Positions 26,747-34,708 of a stretch of DNA of 42,483 nt are shown here, one piece after another. Made by a program: the position numbers and the translations under genes. Where the stretch lies: contig CAAGAX010000034.1 of NCBI GenBank assembly GCA_900767915.1, positions 1 through 42,483 on the forward strand, read 5' to 3'. The stretch comes from Acholeplasmatales bacterium (lineage in GTDB: Bacteria; Bacillota_I; Bacilli_A; Acholeplasmatales; Anaeroplasmataceae). Positions within the stretch are counted from its first letter, which is position 1. Each line of letters opens with the position of its first letter. The notes beneath the pieces are model-generated. The model was given only the letters and a program-made list of their open reading frames with translations, did no database searches and was not told where the DNA came from.

Positions 26747-26998
26747 ATGGAAAATGAATTAATTATTTTATATGAAAACAAAATAATTATAAATAATGTA
26801 ACTAAGCTAAAGGAATATAATTCTAAAATGATAAAGCTAGATATAAATAATAAAGAATATATTCTTTTAGGTAATAATATTTTATTAGATAATATCCTTA
26901 ATAGCAATACTCATTTAGAATTAACAGGAGAATTTCATTCTATTTCTCAAAATATAAAATATAAAAATAAATCATTTATTAAAAGAGTATTTAGCTAA
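26747..26998 (+). CDS. yabP: Sporulation protein YabP (YabP/YqfC family)
   Basis: An 83-residue soluble protein of the YabP/YqfC family, needed in the mother cell for cortex formation. The visible family pattern is a short strand-rich lead with LYENKIIINNVTKLKEYN, then an I-x-L-x-x-x-x-x-I-L-x-G-NNI turn, then a final LELTGEFHSI strand, matching LTMTGV...V..V..G..L..G...I.S of Bacillus YabP. The length is close to the family's. GGTGA precedes the ATG. It overlaps yabQ (TAATG), as in Bacillus where the two are adjacent. Confidence 0.8.
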   Translation: MENELIILYENKIIINNVTKLKEYNSKMIKLDINNKEYILLGNNILLDNILNSNTHLELTGEFHSISQNIKYKNKSFIKRVFS

Positions 26999-27420
26999 TG
27001 AAATCATTGTATGAATTAATATATTTATTATTATATTTTTATTTAGGTATGTTTACATTTATTTCTTATACATTATTATTTTATCATCAAAAAAGATTTT
27101 TATTTATAAAAAATATTATTTATTTTATATTAATATCAATTTTATGGATTTATTTAACTAATAAATATAAAATTAATTTTAATATCATTTATTTTATTAT
27201 TTATTTAATAGGATATATTATTTCATTTAAATTATTTAATAATAAATTAAATGAAATAAATAAATCATTAAATATAATTATTATTAATATAGCTTATATA
27301 ATTAAATTAATAATATCTCCTCCTTTAATTAATACAATAAAATGTCATTTATATAAATATAAGCTATTTAAAAAATATCCATATTTAAAGCATGATAAAA
27401 GAAATTTATTTTATTATTAA
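26998..27420 (+). CDS. yabQ: Spore cortex biosynthesis protein YabQ
   Basis: A 140-residue integral membrane protein with about four hydrophobic helices (roughly 5-30, 37-54, 60-80 and 88-108) and a basic tail ending YPYLKHDKRNLFYY. YabQ is a sigma-E-dependent outer-forespore-membrane protein required for spore cortex. The identification depends on size, topology, the N-terminal acidic/aromatic helix typical of the family, and strict coupling to yabP. In Bacillus, divIC and yabR follow; here a region of gene remnants follows instead. Confidence 0.75.
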   Translation: MKSLYELIYLLLYFYLGMFTFISYTLLFYHQKRFLFIKNIIYFILISILWIYLTNKYKINFNIIYFIIYLIGYIISFKLFNNKLNEINKSLNIIIINIAYIIKLIISPPLINTIKCHLYKYKLFKKYPYLKHDKRNLFYY

Positions 27421-27859
27421 TTATTGGTAATTAGGAAATTCCTTTTTATAATATATAAGCCTTTAATTAATATTAATAGTAAAAATTATTGTTAGATAGC
27501 TAAGTATTAAATATTATAGGAATTAACTAAATTAATTCTTCAATAAAATATAAAATAAGATTCAAAATAGTCAAAAAATGGTTAGCATTTATTGCTGGAT
27601 TTTAGTCTTATGATGGGTTTGTTATAAATCTAGGGTGAAAGTCTAAAGAGGCGTAGTTGTCGCTTTAGATTATTATTTAGCTTGAATTAAATTTATAAAT
27701 TGAACTACCCATTCTTAAACTTCACGATGAGGTGTAAGAGGGAACGGAGATATTTAAAGAAATTTAAATATTTTTTACTCTGCTCGATTTCATTTCTGAG
27801 GGTAAAATGAATTTTTGCCGTATAAATGAGGAGTATAATAGATTTTTTTAAAGATAAGA
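27421..27859. other. Intergenic region with two hairpins, possible structured RNA or mobile-element end
   Basis: No open frame is recognisable. The segment 27600-27745 is less AT-rich than its surroundings and has two strong hairpins. The first, 27642-27669, pairs TCTAAA with TTTAGA and GCG with CGC across a three-base bulge. The second, 27714-27738, pairs CTTAAACTTC with GAGGTGTAAG with one mismatch and one wobble, flanked by CCC/GGG at 27708-27710 and 27740-27742. It may be a remnant transposon end, an omega-RNA-like tail or an independent RNA. No family could be assigned. Confidence 0.35.
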
Positions 27860-28362
27860 AAAATAGTTAATATCATTAATTCATAGAGAGTTTATGGATA
27901 AAACTCCTGCAAGAATATTGATATATAAAGACAGAATCGTAAGGGAAAATGCCAATATACCAAAGTTATTTACTAATGTAGATTTAGATAATAGTGCCCC
28001 TTTTTTAAAAATTCTACGATAGCTAGAGTATTTAGAATGATAGGATATGTTGATTTGGTTGGATTAGGATTTGAAAAGATTAAGAATGCATGTAATGATT
28101 ATTCTAATTCAAATCCAATTATTGAAGATAAAAATACATTTAAAGTTTATATTAGTTTAGTTAGTATAGATAATATAGAAACTGAAGAAATATTGCATAA
28201 AGAAAAAATTCTTGCTTATATCTTTACTAACGGAAGAATTAATAATAAAGAAGGAAGAGAATTATTAAGATTTTAAAAACATAGGTGACTAACTTATTAA
28301 ATGAGTTAATTAAAGAGTCGAGAATTTTTAGACACGGTCAAGGTAAGGCAACTTATTTATGA
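27860..28362 (+). pseudogene. Broken AlbA_2/RecG-like ATP-binding protein (HATPase_c_4 family), C-terminal half
   Basis: Three frames read in order give LIHREF-MDKTPARILIYKDRI, then (after a frameshift near 28005) NSTIARVFRMIGYVDLVGLGFEKI, then (after another near 28280) VTNLLNELIKESRIFRHGQGKATYL. Together these match the C-terminal half of the putative RecG-like/AlbA_2 transcriptional-regulator family: a HRDY motif, an RIEIYDDRIEI strand, an RN-P-IA..GYIE..GSGI..I region, and a winged helix ending RxGxGKxTYY. A stop also interrupts the start. The N-terminal DNA-binding half is missing, so the gene is dead. Confidence 0.72.
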
Positions 28363-28595
28363 TTTTAATGAAAAAGAATAACAATTATATCCTCTTAATC
28401 GACCAGTGAATCGACCAATCGACCACTTTATTTTTATAAAAATCAATTAGGGAGGATAACCTTCTCACTAGTTAAAACTTAATAATAGTTATAGAGTGTC
28501 AGCATCTATCAGCATACCCAAAAGGAAAAGTTGCAATGACATATCAGTCATTAACAGAGGAGATGCTTGGCGATGAGTAAAGAATATGCAGGACT

Positions 28596-29110
28596 GATAA
28601 TATCAGTTTGTACTTAGAAATATCCGAATGGGTGCAGAGTTTGGTGGATTATTACGCAGGGATGTATATGATACCGATTGAGAGCATTAGTGAGCTGATT
28701 GTCAATGCCCTTACTTATATGAAGATTATAGAGCAATGGGGTAGTGGTATTCCAAGATTACTTAAAAATTGTGAAAAAGCAGGACTTAGAGAACCAGAGC
28801 TTCTTGAAATCGGAGGAAGTTTCAGAGTGAATATGTTTCGTAATACCGAACTTGCATCAAGTAATTCGGGATAAATTCGGTTATTCGTGATAAGTTCGGA
28901 GAAAATGCCACTAGGATAGCAGGTCTTATGTGTGAAAAGCCGGAAATCACACTTGATGAGATTGTCAAAGCGATAGGATTTGCAAGAAGAACTATAGAAA
29001 AACAGGTTAAAAAATTACAAGAAGAAATTGTTATTCGTGTAGGCAGTAAAAAATGGTGTGTAGAGAGTAACAGAAAGCGGCAAATAGTAGCTATAGGGCT
29101 TCTTGAATGC
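28596..29110 (+). pseudogene. Second broken AlbA_2/RecG-like protein fragment
   Basis: The readable pieces are IESISELIVNAL joined directly to MKIIEQWGSGIPRLLKNCEKAG, which shows an internal deletion of the HRDY to RNP region, then PELLEIGGSFRVNMFRN. After a frameshift near 28870 comes VIRDKFGENATRIAGLMCEKPEITLDEIVKAIG, followed by FARRTIEKQVKKLQEE, a winged-helix end. This is the same family as the previous fragment but a different copy, with less AT-rich codons (cgg, ccg, ggc), suggesting later arrival. The stretch 28363-28595 between the two fragments shows no coherent frame. Confidence 0.7.
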
Positions 29111-29116
29111 TACGGA

Positions 29117-29347
29117 TTAAATAGCATTTTCTACAAATGTATTTTTTCGTTCTAGTTCAATAAGTACAGGTATTTCTTGTACTAGCAAATCGTAAAACTT
29201 AGAATAATAAACAGAATGAATACTAGTTGTCTTTTTACAACAGGTAGGACAATATACTGTAGTTTTTCTTAAATGACATGAAGCTAAATAAATACCATCA
29301 ACCTTAATATATAATTTATTATATAAAATGTTAAATTTTTTAACCAA
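29117..29347 (-). pseudogene. N-terminal zinc-finger fragment of an ISL3-type transposase
   Basis: The minus-strand frame gives LYIKVDGIYLASCHLRKT, then TVYCPTCCKKTTSIHSVYYSKF, YDLLVQEIPVLIELERKNTF. The CPxC pair, T-S-x-H-S-x-Y, DL-V-Q and V-L-I-E-L-x-R-K arrangement is that of the ISL3-family transposase N-terminal zinc ribbon. The second cysteine pair is lost (VEN where FCxNxxC is expected), there is no ATG (only TTG), and the DDE catalytic part is missing. Confidence 0.6.
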
Positions 29348-29375
29348 TTGTGGAAAAAATCTGTTTGACGCTTAT
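29345..29375. repeat. Diverged 31-base repeat, copy 1 (also at 40226-40256)
   Basis: This string shares about 25 of 31 bases with 40226-40256. Copy 1 lies at the head of the ISL3-like fragment, so both are probably remnants of the same insertion-sequence end. Confidence 0.5.
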
Positions 29376-29531
29376 ATTTCATCAGCAAAAATACTAAAAA
29401 TTTTATATCTAAAACCAGTATCTAGAAGAAGCGATTTATTTACTCTATGTCACGTTTCTTTTAGAATATCATAATTTGGTTTTTTTCATATGAAATAAAA
29501 AATCGGGAAACAGAAAAAAGCTTATAAATTC

Positions 29532-29561
29532 TTGATTTTGATATATTTTGTATGATATAAT
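29532..29561 (+). promoter_or_regulatory. Predicted promoter for lysS
   Basis: TTGATT at 29532-29537 and TATAAT at 29556-29561 are separated by 18 bases, with an extended -10 TG at 29553-29554. The start codon follows at 29589 with AGGAGG upstream. The stretch 29376-29531 holds no visible gene. Confidence 0.65.
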
Positions 29562-29588
29562 TATCAAAGATTATTTAGGAGGAATATT

Positions 29589-31082
29589 ATGGGTAATTTA
29601 TCAGAACAAGAAATTGTAAGAAGAAATAAATTAGAAAAATATAGAGAGCTAGGAATTGACCCTTTTGGTCAAGCCTTTGATGTAAAAAATAAAAGTGCAG
29701 AAATAAAAGAAAAATATAATGGATATACTCATGAGCAATTAGAAGAAATGAATGTTAATGTTACTGTAGCTGGTAGAATTATGTTCATACGTAAAATGGG
29801 TAAGGCTTCATTTTTCACTATTCAGGATAGAGAAGGAAAAATCCAAATCTATATTCGTAAGGATGTAGTTGGTGAGGATCAATATGATCTATTTAAAATG
29901 GCAGATATTGGTGATATCGTCGGAATTGAGGGAACTGTTATGGTTACTCAAACTGGTGAAATTACAATTAAATGTGAGAAATATACACATTTAGTAAAGG
30001 CTTTACGTCCACTTCCTGAAAAGTTCCATGGATTACAGGATGTTGAAGAAAGATATAGAAGAAGATATCTTGATTTAATTATGAATGAGGATAGCAAAAG
30101 AGTAGCTATTTTAAGACCTAGAATTATTAGAGCAATGCAAGAATATTTTGATAATGAAGGATTTATTGAAGTAGAAACACCTGTATTACAAAATATCCAA
30201 GGTGGAGCTACAGCTCGTCCTTTTATTACACATCACAATGCTTTAGATTGTAATTTCTATTTACGTATAGCTACAGAATTACATTTAAAGAGATTATTAG
30301 TTGGTGGACTTGAAAGAGTATATGAAATTGGTCGTATTTTCCGTAATGAAGGAATGGATAAGACTCATAACCCAGAATTTACAACTGTTGAATTATATCA
30401 AGCCTATGGTGACTTACATAGTATGATGGATTTAAATGAGGGTGTAATTCGTTATATAGCTAAAAAGGTTATTGGTAAAGAGGTATTTAATAATCCATTT
30501 AATCCAGAAGGTGAAAAGATTGATATTTCTAAGCCTTTTAGAAGAGTAACTATGTGTGAGTTAATTAAAGAAAAAACAGGTGTTGACTTTAAAACTAATA
30601 ATTATACATTAGAAGAAGCATTAGCTTTAGCTAAGGAACATAATGTACCAGTTGAAAAGCATTTTACAGTAGGACATGTTATTAATGCCTTCTTTGAAGA
30701 ATTCTGTGAGGAGGAATTAATTCAACCTACATTCTTATGTAGACATCCAATTGAGATTTCTCCATTAACAAAGAAAGATCCAAAGGATCCAAGATTTGTT
30801 GAAAGATTTGAATTATTTATTGGTGGACATGAATTCTCTAATGCCTATACAGAATTAAATGATCCAATTGATCAAAGAGAAAGATTTGAAGAGCAATTAA
30901 GAGAAAAGGCTCAAGGAAATGATGAAGCAAATGAAATGGATACTGATTTTGTTGAATCACTTGAATATGGTATGCCTCCTGCTGGTGGTATAGGTATTGG
31001 TGTTGATCGTTTAGTTATTTTCTTAACTGAATCAACAACTATAAGAGATGTATTATTATTCCCTCAAATGAAGATTAGATAA
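29589..31082 (+). CDS. lysS: Lysyl-tRNA synthetase, class II
   Basis: Charges tRNA-Lys with lysine in the cytoplasm. The 497-residue protein has the N-terminal anticodon-binding OB-fold (VTVAGRIMFIRKMGKASFF at about 57) and the class II core. Motif 1 lies around RPRIIRAMQEYFDNEGFIEVETP, motif 2 is YEIGRIFRNEGMDKTHNPEFT, and motif 3 is GGIGIGVDRLVIFLTES. The length is normal. The next gene begins one base after the stop, so the two are co-transcribed and probably translationally coupled. Confidence 0.98.
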   Translation: MGNLSEQEIVRRNKLEKYRELGIDPFGQAFDVKNKSAEIKEKYNGYTHEQLEEMNVNVTVAGRIMFIRKMGKASFFTIQDREGKIQIYIRKDVVGEDQYDLFKMADIGDIVGIEGTVMVTQTGEITIKCEKYTHLVKALRPLPEKFHGLQDVEERYRRRYLDLIMNEDSKRVAILRPRIIRAMQEYFDNEGFIEVETPVLQNIQGGATARPFITHHNALDCNFYLRIATELHLKRLLVGGLERVYEIGRIFRNEGMDKTHNPEFTTVELYQAYGDLHSMMDLNEGVIRYIAKKVIGKEVFNNPFNPEGEKIDISKPFRRVTMCELIKEKTGVDFKTNNYTLEEALALAKEHNVPVEKHFTVGHVINAFFEEFCEEELIQPTFLCRHPIEISPLTKKDPKDPRFVERFELFIGGHEFSNAYTELNDPIDQRERFEEQLREKAQGNDEANEMDTDFVESLEYGMPPAGGIGIGVDRLVIFLTESTTIRDVLLFPQMKIR

Positions 31083-31083
31083 T

Positions 31084-31686
31084 ATGGATATATTTGAAGA
31101 TTATTTAAACTGGAAATATGAAAATCATGAGCTAATTAAAGCTTTAGTAAAAAAAAGAAGTAAAACTATTTCTAGATTTACTCATGTTATTAGTGTTGTA
31201 GATTATTTATATGAAAAAAAGAATAGCCTAACAGAAGATGAACAATTAATCTTCTCTACAGGCTTTGATTATATTTATGATCAATTTCAAATGATTGGAA
31301 CAATACTTGATTGTAAATTCAATAAGAATGTTGATGAAATGGAAAAATATTCTAAAACTATTAATCTTCTTCTATATATAAATGAATTTAAATCTGAGAT
31401 ATTAAATCAAGATAGTATTAAAGATCAAATATCAGAATTAAATAGATTAGAAGATAAGGTTAATAAGGAATTAGATAATAAAGAGGATTCATCTGAAGAA
31501 GATTATATTCTTTTAAATGATATTTCTTATAAAATATTTGAAAAGAATGGTATTGAGCTTCATACAGTAGATCAAATATTTTATGATATAGCATTAGAAT
31601 ATGATTTAGTTAGTGATGATGATGAATCTAATTATAATTCAATATTAACATCCTTAATTATGAAAAATCGTAATAAAACAAAATAA
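31084..31686 (+). CDS. Uncharacterised protein co-transcribed with lysS
   Basis: A 200-residue soluble, acidic, mostly helical protein that I do not recognise. It starts MDIFEDYLNWKYENHELIKAL and has heptad-like helices through about residue 140. It has a short acidic loop (LDNKEDSSEEDYI, about 135-147) and an acidic end (DDDESNYN). No signal peptide, membrane segment, cysteine cluster or catalytic motif is visible. It begins one base after lysS and ends before a strong terminator, so it depends on the lysS promoter. Confidence 0.75.
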   Translation: MDIFEDYLNWKYENHELIKALVKKRSKTISRFTHVISVVDYLYEKKNSLTEDEQLIFSTGFDYIYDQFQMIGTILDCKFNKNVDEMEKYSKTINLLLYINEFKSEILNQDSIKDQISELNRLEDKVNKELDNKEDSSEEDYILLNDISYKIFEKNGIELHTVDQIFYDIALEYDLVSDDDESNYNSILTSLIMKNRNKTK

Positions 31687-31695
31687 TAGCTTATT

Positions 31696-31744
31696 AAACC
31701 TAATTATATACCAGTGATTATTGTTATAGTAATTAGGTTTTTTT
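31696..31744 (+). terminator. Rho-independent terminator after the lysS operon
   Basis: AAACCTAATTA pairs perfectly with TAATTAGGTTT over 11 bases, with a 23-base loop and a T-run to 31744. Confidence 0.82.
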
Positions 31745-31995
31745 ATACTTATTTTATATCATTAATATTGAAATAGCTAATATACCTAAACTAGATAATT
31801 TATTATACTTTTTTATCTAAAGTAATAATTTAATAAATTTATAAAATATTATTAAATATTATATATTTTTCTAATATAAATTAATATTTATTTATCTAAT
31901 ATAAGCTTAATATAATTTTATACACTTATTCTATAGATAAACTTTATTAACTAGTAAAAATAGAGTTTGCTATTTCTTAATAATTGAAGTATAAT
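31745..31995 (+). promoter_or_regulatory. AT-rich intergenic region with a promoter at its right end
   Basis: Nothing gene-like is visible in 31745-31966. At the right end TTGCTA (31967-31972) and TATAAT (31990-31995), 17 bases apart, form a predicted promoter for the two small genes that follow. Confidence 0.5.
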
Positions 31996-32039
31996 TTATC
32001 TAAATAAAAAAGAAAACGTATACATAGGAGAGCTTAGCT

Positions 32040-32252
32040 ATGTTTTTTAAAAGGAAAAAAGTAGAAATAATAGAATCAAAATTTAAAAAAGGTGATTTTG
32101 TTAATTTTAGATATAAAGATGATTTACGATTTGGAATTGTATATGATATAAAAAAGGTTAATGATGAAATAATATATTCTGTTCAAATGGGTGGAGAATG
32201 TCCTGTTATTATTAATAATTTACCTGAAAAAGCTTTATTTAAAAGTAGGTAG
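32040..32252 (+). CDS. Small uncharacterised SH3/KOW-like protein
   Basis: A 70-residue basic protein of unknown function. After FFKRKKVEIIESK, the segment FKKGDFVNFRYKDDLRFGIVYDIKK and the following strands suggest a small SH3-like or KOW-like beta barrel, by pattern only. There is no membrane segment. TAGGAGAG precedes the ATG. It shares a promoter with the next gene, whose ATG lies three bases after its stop. Confidence 0.65.
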   Translation: MFFKRKKVEIIESKFKKGDFVNFRYKDDLRFGIVYDIKKVNDEIIYSVQMGGECPVIINNLPEKALFKSR

Positions 32253-32255
32253 TAT

Positions 32256-32636
32256 ATGACTTGTAAAACAGTATTTAAAATAAATATTTCTTTATTAGAT
32301 GAAGAAGATATTTATACTATTATAGATTATATAGGAATAGAGCCAGGTATAACAGAAAACTTTTTATATTATGGTTTAATAATGAATGATACTGATGTAG
32401 ATAATTTTCAATATCATCAGCAAGTAAATGATACTTTAAGTCTTTTATATAATAAAAAAGAAATATTAAAGAAATTAAAGGAAATATATTCTATATATTA
32501 TATATTAGATACTAAATTTTCTGATATAGAAGAGGAAATAAAAAGAAATACATCTTTTTTAATAGATGATGAAGCAAAGGAATTTATTAATTATGTAGAT
32601 GCTTATTATAATTTAAATGATGGATATTTTGAATAA
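32256..32636 (+). CDS. Uncharacterised small protein, possibly DUF4279-like
   Basis: A 126-residue soluble acidic protein, MTCKTVFKINISLLDEEDIY. The lead strand followed by an IIDYIGIEPG turn, a helix EILKKLKEIY, then a strand and a final helix with DEAKEFINYVDAYYNL resembles the DUF4279 layout (an L-G-I-x-P turn, a helix, then a D-x-Y end). That family is uncharacterised and often found in immunity contexts. The assignment is weak. It is co-transcribed with the small SH3-like gene, three bases upstream. Confidence 0.6.
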   Translation: MTCKTVFKINISLLDEEDIYTIIDYIGIEPGITENFLYYGLIMNDTDVDNFQYHQQVNDTLSLLYNKKEILKKLKEIYSIYYILDTKFSDIEEEIKRNTSFLIDDEAKEFINYVDAYYNLNDGYFE

Positions 32637-32702
32637 ATATTTTTGTCAATGGTAATTTTTAAAAAATTCTTTATTTTTTTATAATTATTTAATTTGATTT
32701 TC

Positions 32703-32731
32703 TTGACAGTTATTTTGTTTTATTTTATAAT
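32703..32731 (+). promoter_or_regulatory. Consensus SigA promoter of the second c-di-GMP operon
   Basis: TTGACA at 32703-32708 and TATAAT at 32726-32731 are exactly 17 bases apart, a perfect consensus and the best promoter in the window. Transcription would start near 32738, only a few bases before the riboswitch, so control must lie mainly in the leader. Confidence 0.88.
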
Positions 32732-32743
32732 TATCTTGAAATA

Positions 32744-32806
32744 AAGGCAAAATTAGGGAAACCTAATGACGCAAAGCTATAGGGTCCGAAAGGACAGCCA
32801 GTTGCC
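32744..32806 (+). promoter_or_regulatory. c-di-GMP-I (GEMM-I) riboswitch aptamer, operon 2
   Basis: It contains AAGGCAAA, the hairpin ATTAGG-GAAA-CCTAAT with its GNRA tetraloop, the invariant TGACGCAAAGC, AGGGTCC-GAAA-GGAC and AGCCAGTTGCC. The 5' ggcaa (32746-32750) pairs with the 3' ttgcc (32802-32806). The element order and core bases match the first riboswitch and the GEMM-I family, so the ligand is c-di-GMP. It governs the subunit operon from 32865 to 38960. Confidence 0.94.
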
Positions 32807-32838
32807 ATTGATGTTACATAAGCATAATGGCTTTTTTT
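32804..32838 (+). terminator. Riboswitch expression-platform terminator, operon 2
   Basis: GCCATT (32804-32809) pairs with AATGGC (32826-32831), extended by ATG/CAT past one bulged base, then a run of T. The GCC of the 5' arm belongs to the closing strand of the aptamer, so ligand-bound aptamer and terminator compete. That gives an ON switch. Confidence 0.87.
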
Positions 32839-32864
32839 ATTTTCTAAGGAAGGGAGATAATTGA

Positions 32865-33677
32865 ATGAAGAGTTTTGTTTCTATATTTAAAACTCCAATT
32901 GCTAAGATTGGTATATTAGTATCCTTATTATTTGTATCTACAGTAGTAATTATCTCTGTATTATTAGGAAATGAAGCTGGTTCATTTGTTATACAGGTTA
33001 AGAATGGAAATCCCCAAGCTAGTATTTCTATTACTGAAGTTGATATGGATGAATTAAAGCTAAAGGGACAAACTCCTAATAGTAGTGATTTAGCATCTAT
33101 GCTAACACCCAAAGGAGTTACATCATTTTTAGATTATAATCCTCAAAGATTCTTAGAAAATGATTATCAAACATTAAAGGAATATACTCAAAAGCCTGGT
33201 ATAAGGCTTGAGGGTGATGAAAATATAGGTTATAACCTATATTGCTATACATTCTATATAGTTAATACTGGTAGTGGTGCAGTTAATGTTAGGATTTCAA
33301 TGGATTATTCTAAGGTTACTAATTACTTTGATGAGGTAGCTAGAGTATTAACATTCTGTGAGAGTAGATATAGTGGTGAGAATTCTGTTAATATTTATCA
33401 AAAGAAGGATGAAGAATATAAACAATATAAGGGTTATACAATTACACCTAGGTCATTTGCATTAGAAGGTAATGGTAATGGTAAAATTTATAATGACGAA
33501 GATATATTACTTTACGCAACTACTACTAAAGCAGATGGTACTAAGGATTATTCTTATGTTAAATATAGTGTTTTATTCTGGATTGAAGGAGAAGATCCAG
33601 ATAGTGAAAAATATGGTGAAAAGCTATATAATGGTACAATAAAATATACAATGAATATTGATGTTTCAAATAGCTAA
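32865..33677 (+). CDS. Secreted or membrane-anchored protein, first gene of c-di-GMP operon 2
   Basis: A 270-residue protein of unknown function. After a short basic cytoplasmic lead there is one hydrophobic segment (about 14-35, IGILVSLLFVSTVVIISVLL), then an exterior beta-rich domain. Near the end YSVLFWIEGEDPDSEKYG resembles the W-x-E-G-W-D motif of the five following proteins, so it is a distant member. It lacks their T-T-Y-A-W end to the signal, so it may remain membrane-anchored and act as a base or initiator. This role is inferred. AAGGGAGA precedes the ATG, and the next gene starts 17 bases after its stop. Confidence 0.78.
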   Translation: MKSFVSIFKTPIAKIGILVSLLFVSTVVIISVLLGNEAGSFVIQVKNGNPQASISITEVDMDELKLKGQTPNSSDLASMLTPKGVTSFLDYNPQRFLENDYQTLKEYTQKPGIRLEGDENIGYNLYCYTFYIVNTGSGAVNVRISMDYSKVTNYFDEVARVLTFCESRYSGENSVNIYQKKDEEYKQYKGYTITPRSFALEGNGNGKIYNDEDILLYATTTKADGTKDYSYVKYSVLFWIEGEDPDSEKYGEKLYNGTIKYTMNIDVSNS

Positions 33678-33694
33678 AAAGGGGAGTGTGGCAT

Positions 33695-34708
33695 ATGAAT
33701 AAGATTACTCGTAAGTTAATATTAAGTATTTCTGCATGTGCCATGACTTTAGTCTGCTTAACATCAACTACTTATGCATGGTTTGCCAGAAATAGTGTTG
33801 CTTGGATTGATGATTTTAAATTACAAATACAACAGCATGATGGTTTAGTCATTTCAGTTGATGGAATAAACTATTCCACTTCAATTGATAATAATACATT
33901 ATTTAAAGCAATAGCTGCTAAAAGACTAAAAAAATCTATTAATGAAGTAACTAAGGCTGAAATAGATAAATCTAAAGCTTCTATTTTAGAGCCTGTTTCT
34001 ACTTATGATTTAAAGAATTTTACTACAGTTAATTTAAATTCAAAAGTAGAGAATGGTTATTATATCCCTGATATTGCTTCTAATGATTCTTATTTTGAAT
34101 TTGATTTATATTTTAGAATAGATCAATCAAAGGCTAATAATGATAAGGATTATTATTTAACCTTTGCTTATAATACTGATAATACTGAATTAATGACTAA
34201 ATATTATACTCATATTAAAGGAGTAGAAGAAACATTTAAATTATCTAATAGACTTTCTACTATAGATAAAGAATATCAAAGTGGAGAAGAAATTACTGTT
34301 AATTCAGGTAATGCCATGAGAATTGGTGTATTAACTAATGATGGTAATCCTTTAATTTATGAACCAAATATGGGTTTAGGCTCATATGCATTAGAGGGTG
34401 AAGTCTTAGATAATTATAATCCTAATAAAAATGCGATGTTTACTTATTTCAATAATGTTCATGTTGATAAGCTAGAAGCATTAAAAGATAATCATGATAT
34501 TTATAAAAACACTAAGAAGGACTTTAATGGTAAGGATAATCTTGGTTTATTTGAAAAGAATGGTACAAGCTATAATGATGTTAAAATAACAGTATTTATT
34601 TGGCTTGAGGGATATGATAGTGACTTTATTAAAGGCTTTGATAATAATAACTTTGATAATAATAAATTAAATTGTTTATTAAGCTTTATGAAGGAGGAAA
34701 ACAAATGA
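33695..34708 (+). CDS. SipW-type secreted subunit 1 (TTYAWF/EGWD family)
   Basis: A 337-residue protein with an N-terminal lysine/arginine stretch, a hydrophobic core and LTSTTYAWF at about 22-30, the end of a SipW-type signal. The mature part shares blocks with its neighbours: DGLVISVDGINYS (near 46), a LSTIDKEYQSGEEITVNSGNAM block, LGSYALEG with NPNKNAMFTYFNN, and the terminal motif FIWLEGYDSDF. No membrane anchor follows, so it is probably a secreted fibre subunit. The ATG at 33695 is chosen since GGGGAG lies nine bases upstream; the GTG at 33686 is within the leader. It overlaps the next gene by ATGA. Confidence 0.82.
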   Translation: MNKITRKLILSISACAMTLVCLTSTTYAWFARNSVAWIDDFKLQIQQHDGLVISVDGINYSTSIDNNTLFKAIAAKRLKKSINEVTKAEIDKSKASILEPVSTYDLKNFTTVNLNSKVENGYYIPDIASNDSYFEFDLYFRIDQSKANNDKDYYLTFAYNTDNTELMTKYYTHIKGVEETFKLSNRLSTIDKEYQSGEEITVNSGNAMRIGVLTNDGNPLIYEPNMGLGSYALEGEVLDNYNPNKNAMFTYFNNVHVDKLEALKDNHDIYKNTKKDFNGKDNLGLFEKNGTSYNDVKITVFIWLEGYDSDFIKGFDNNNFDNNKLNCLLSFMKEENK

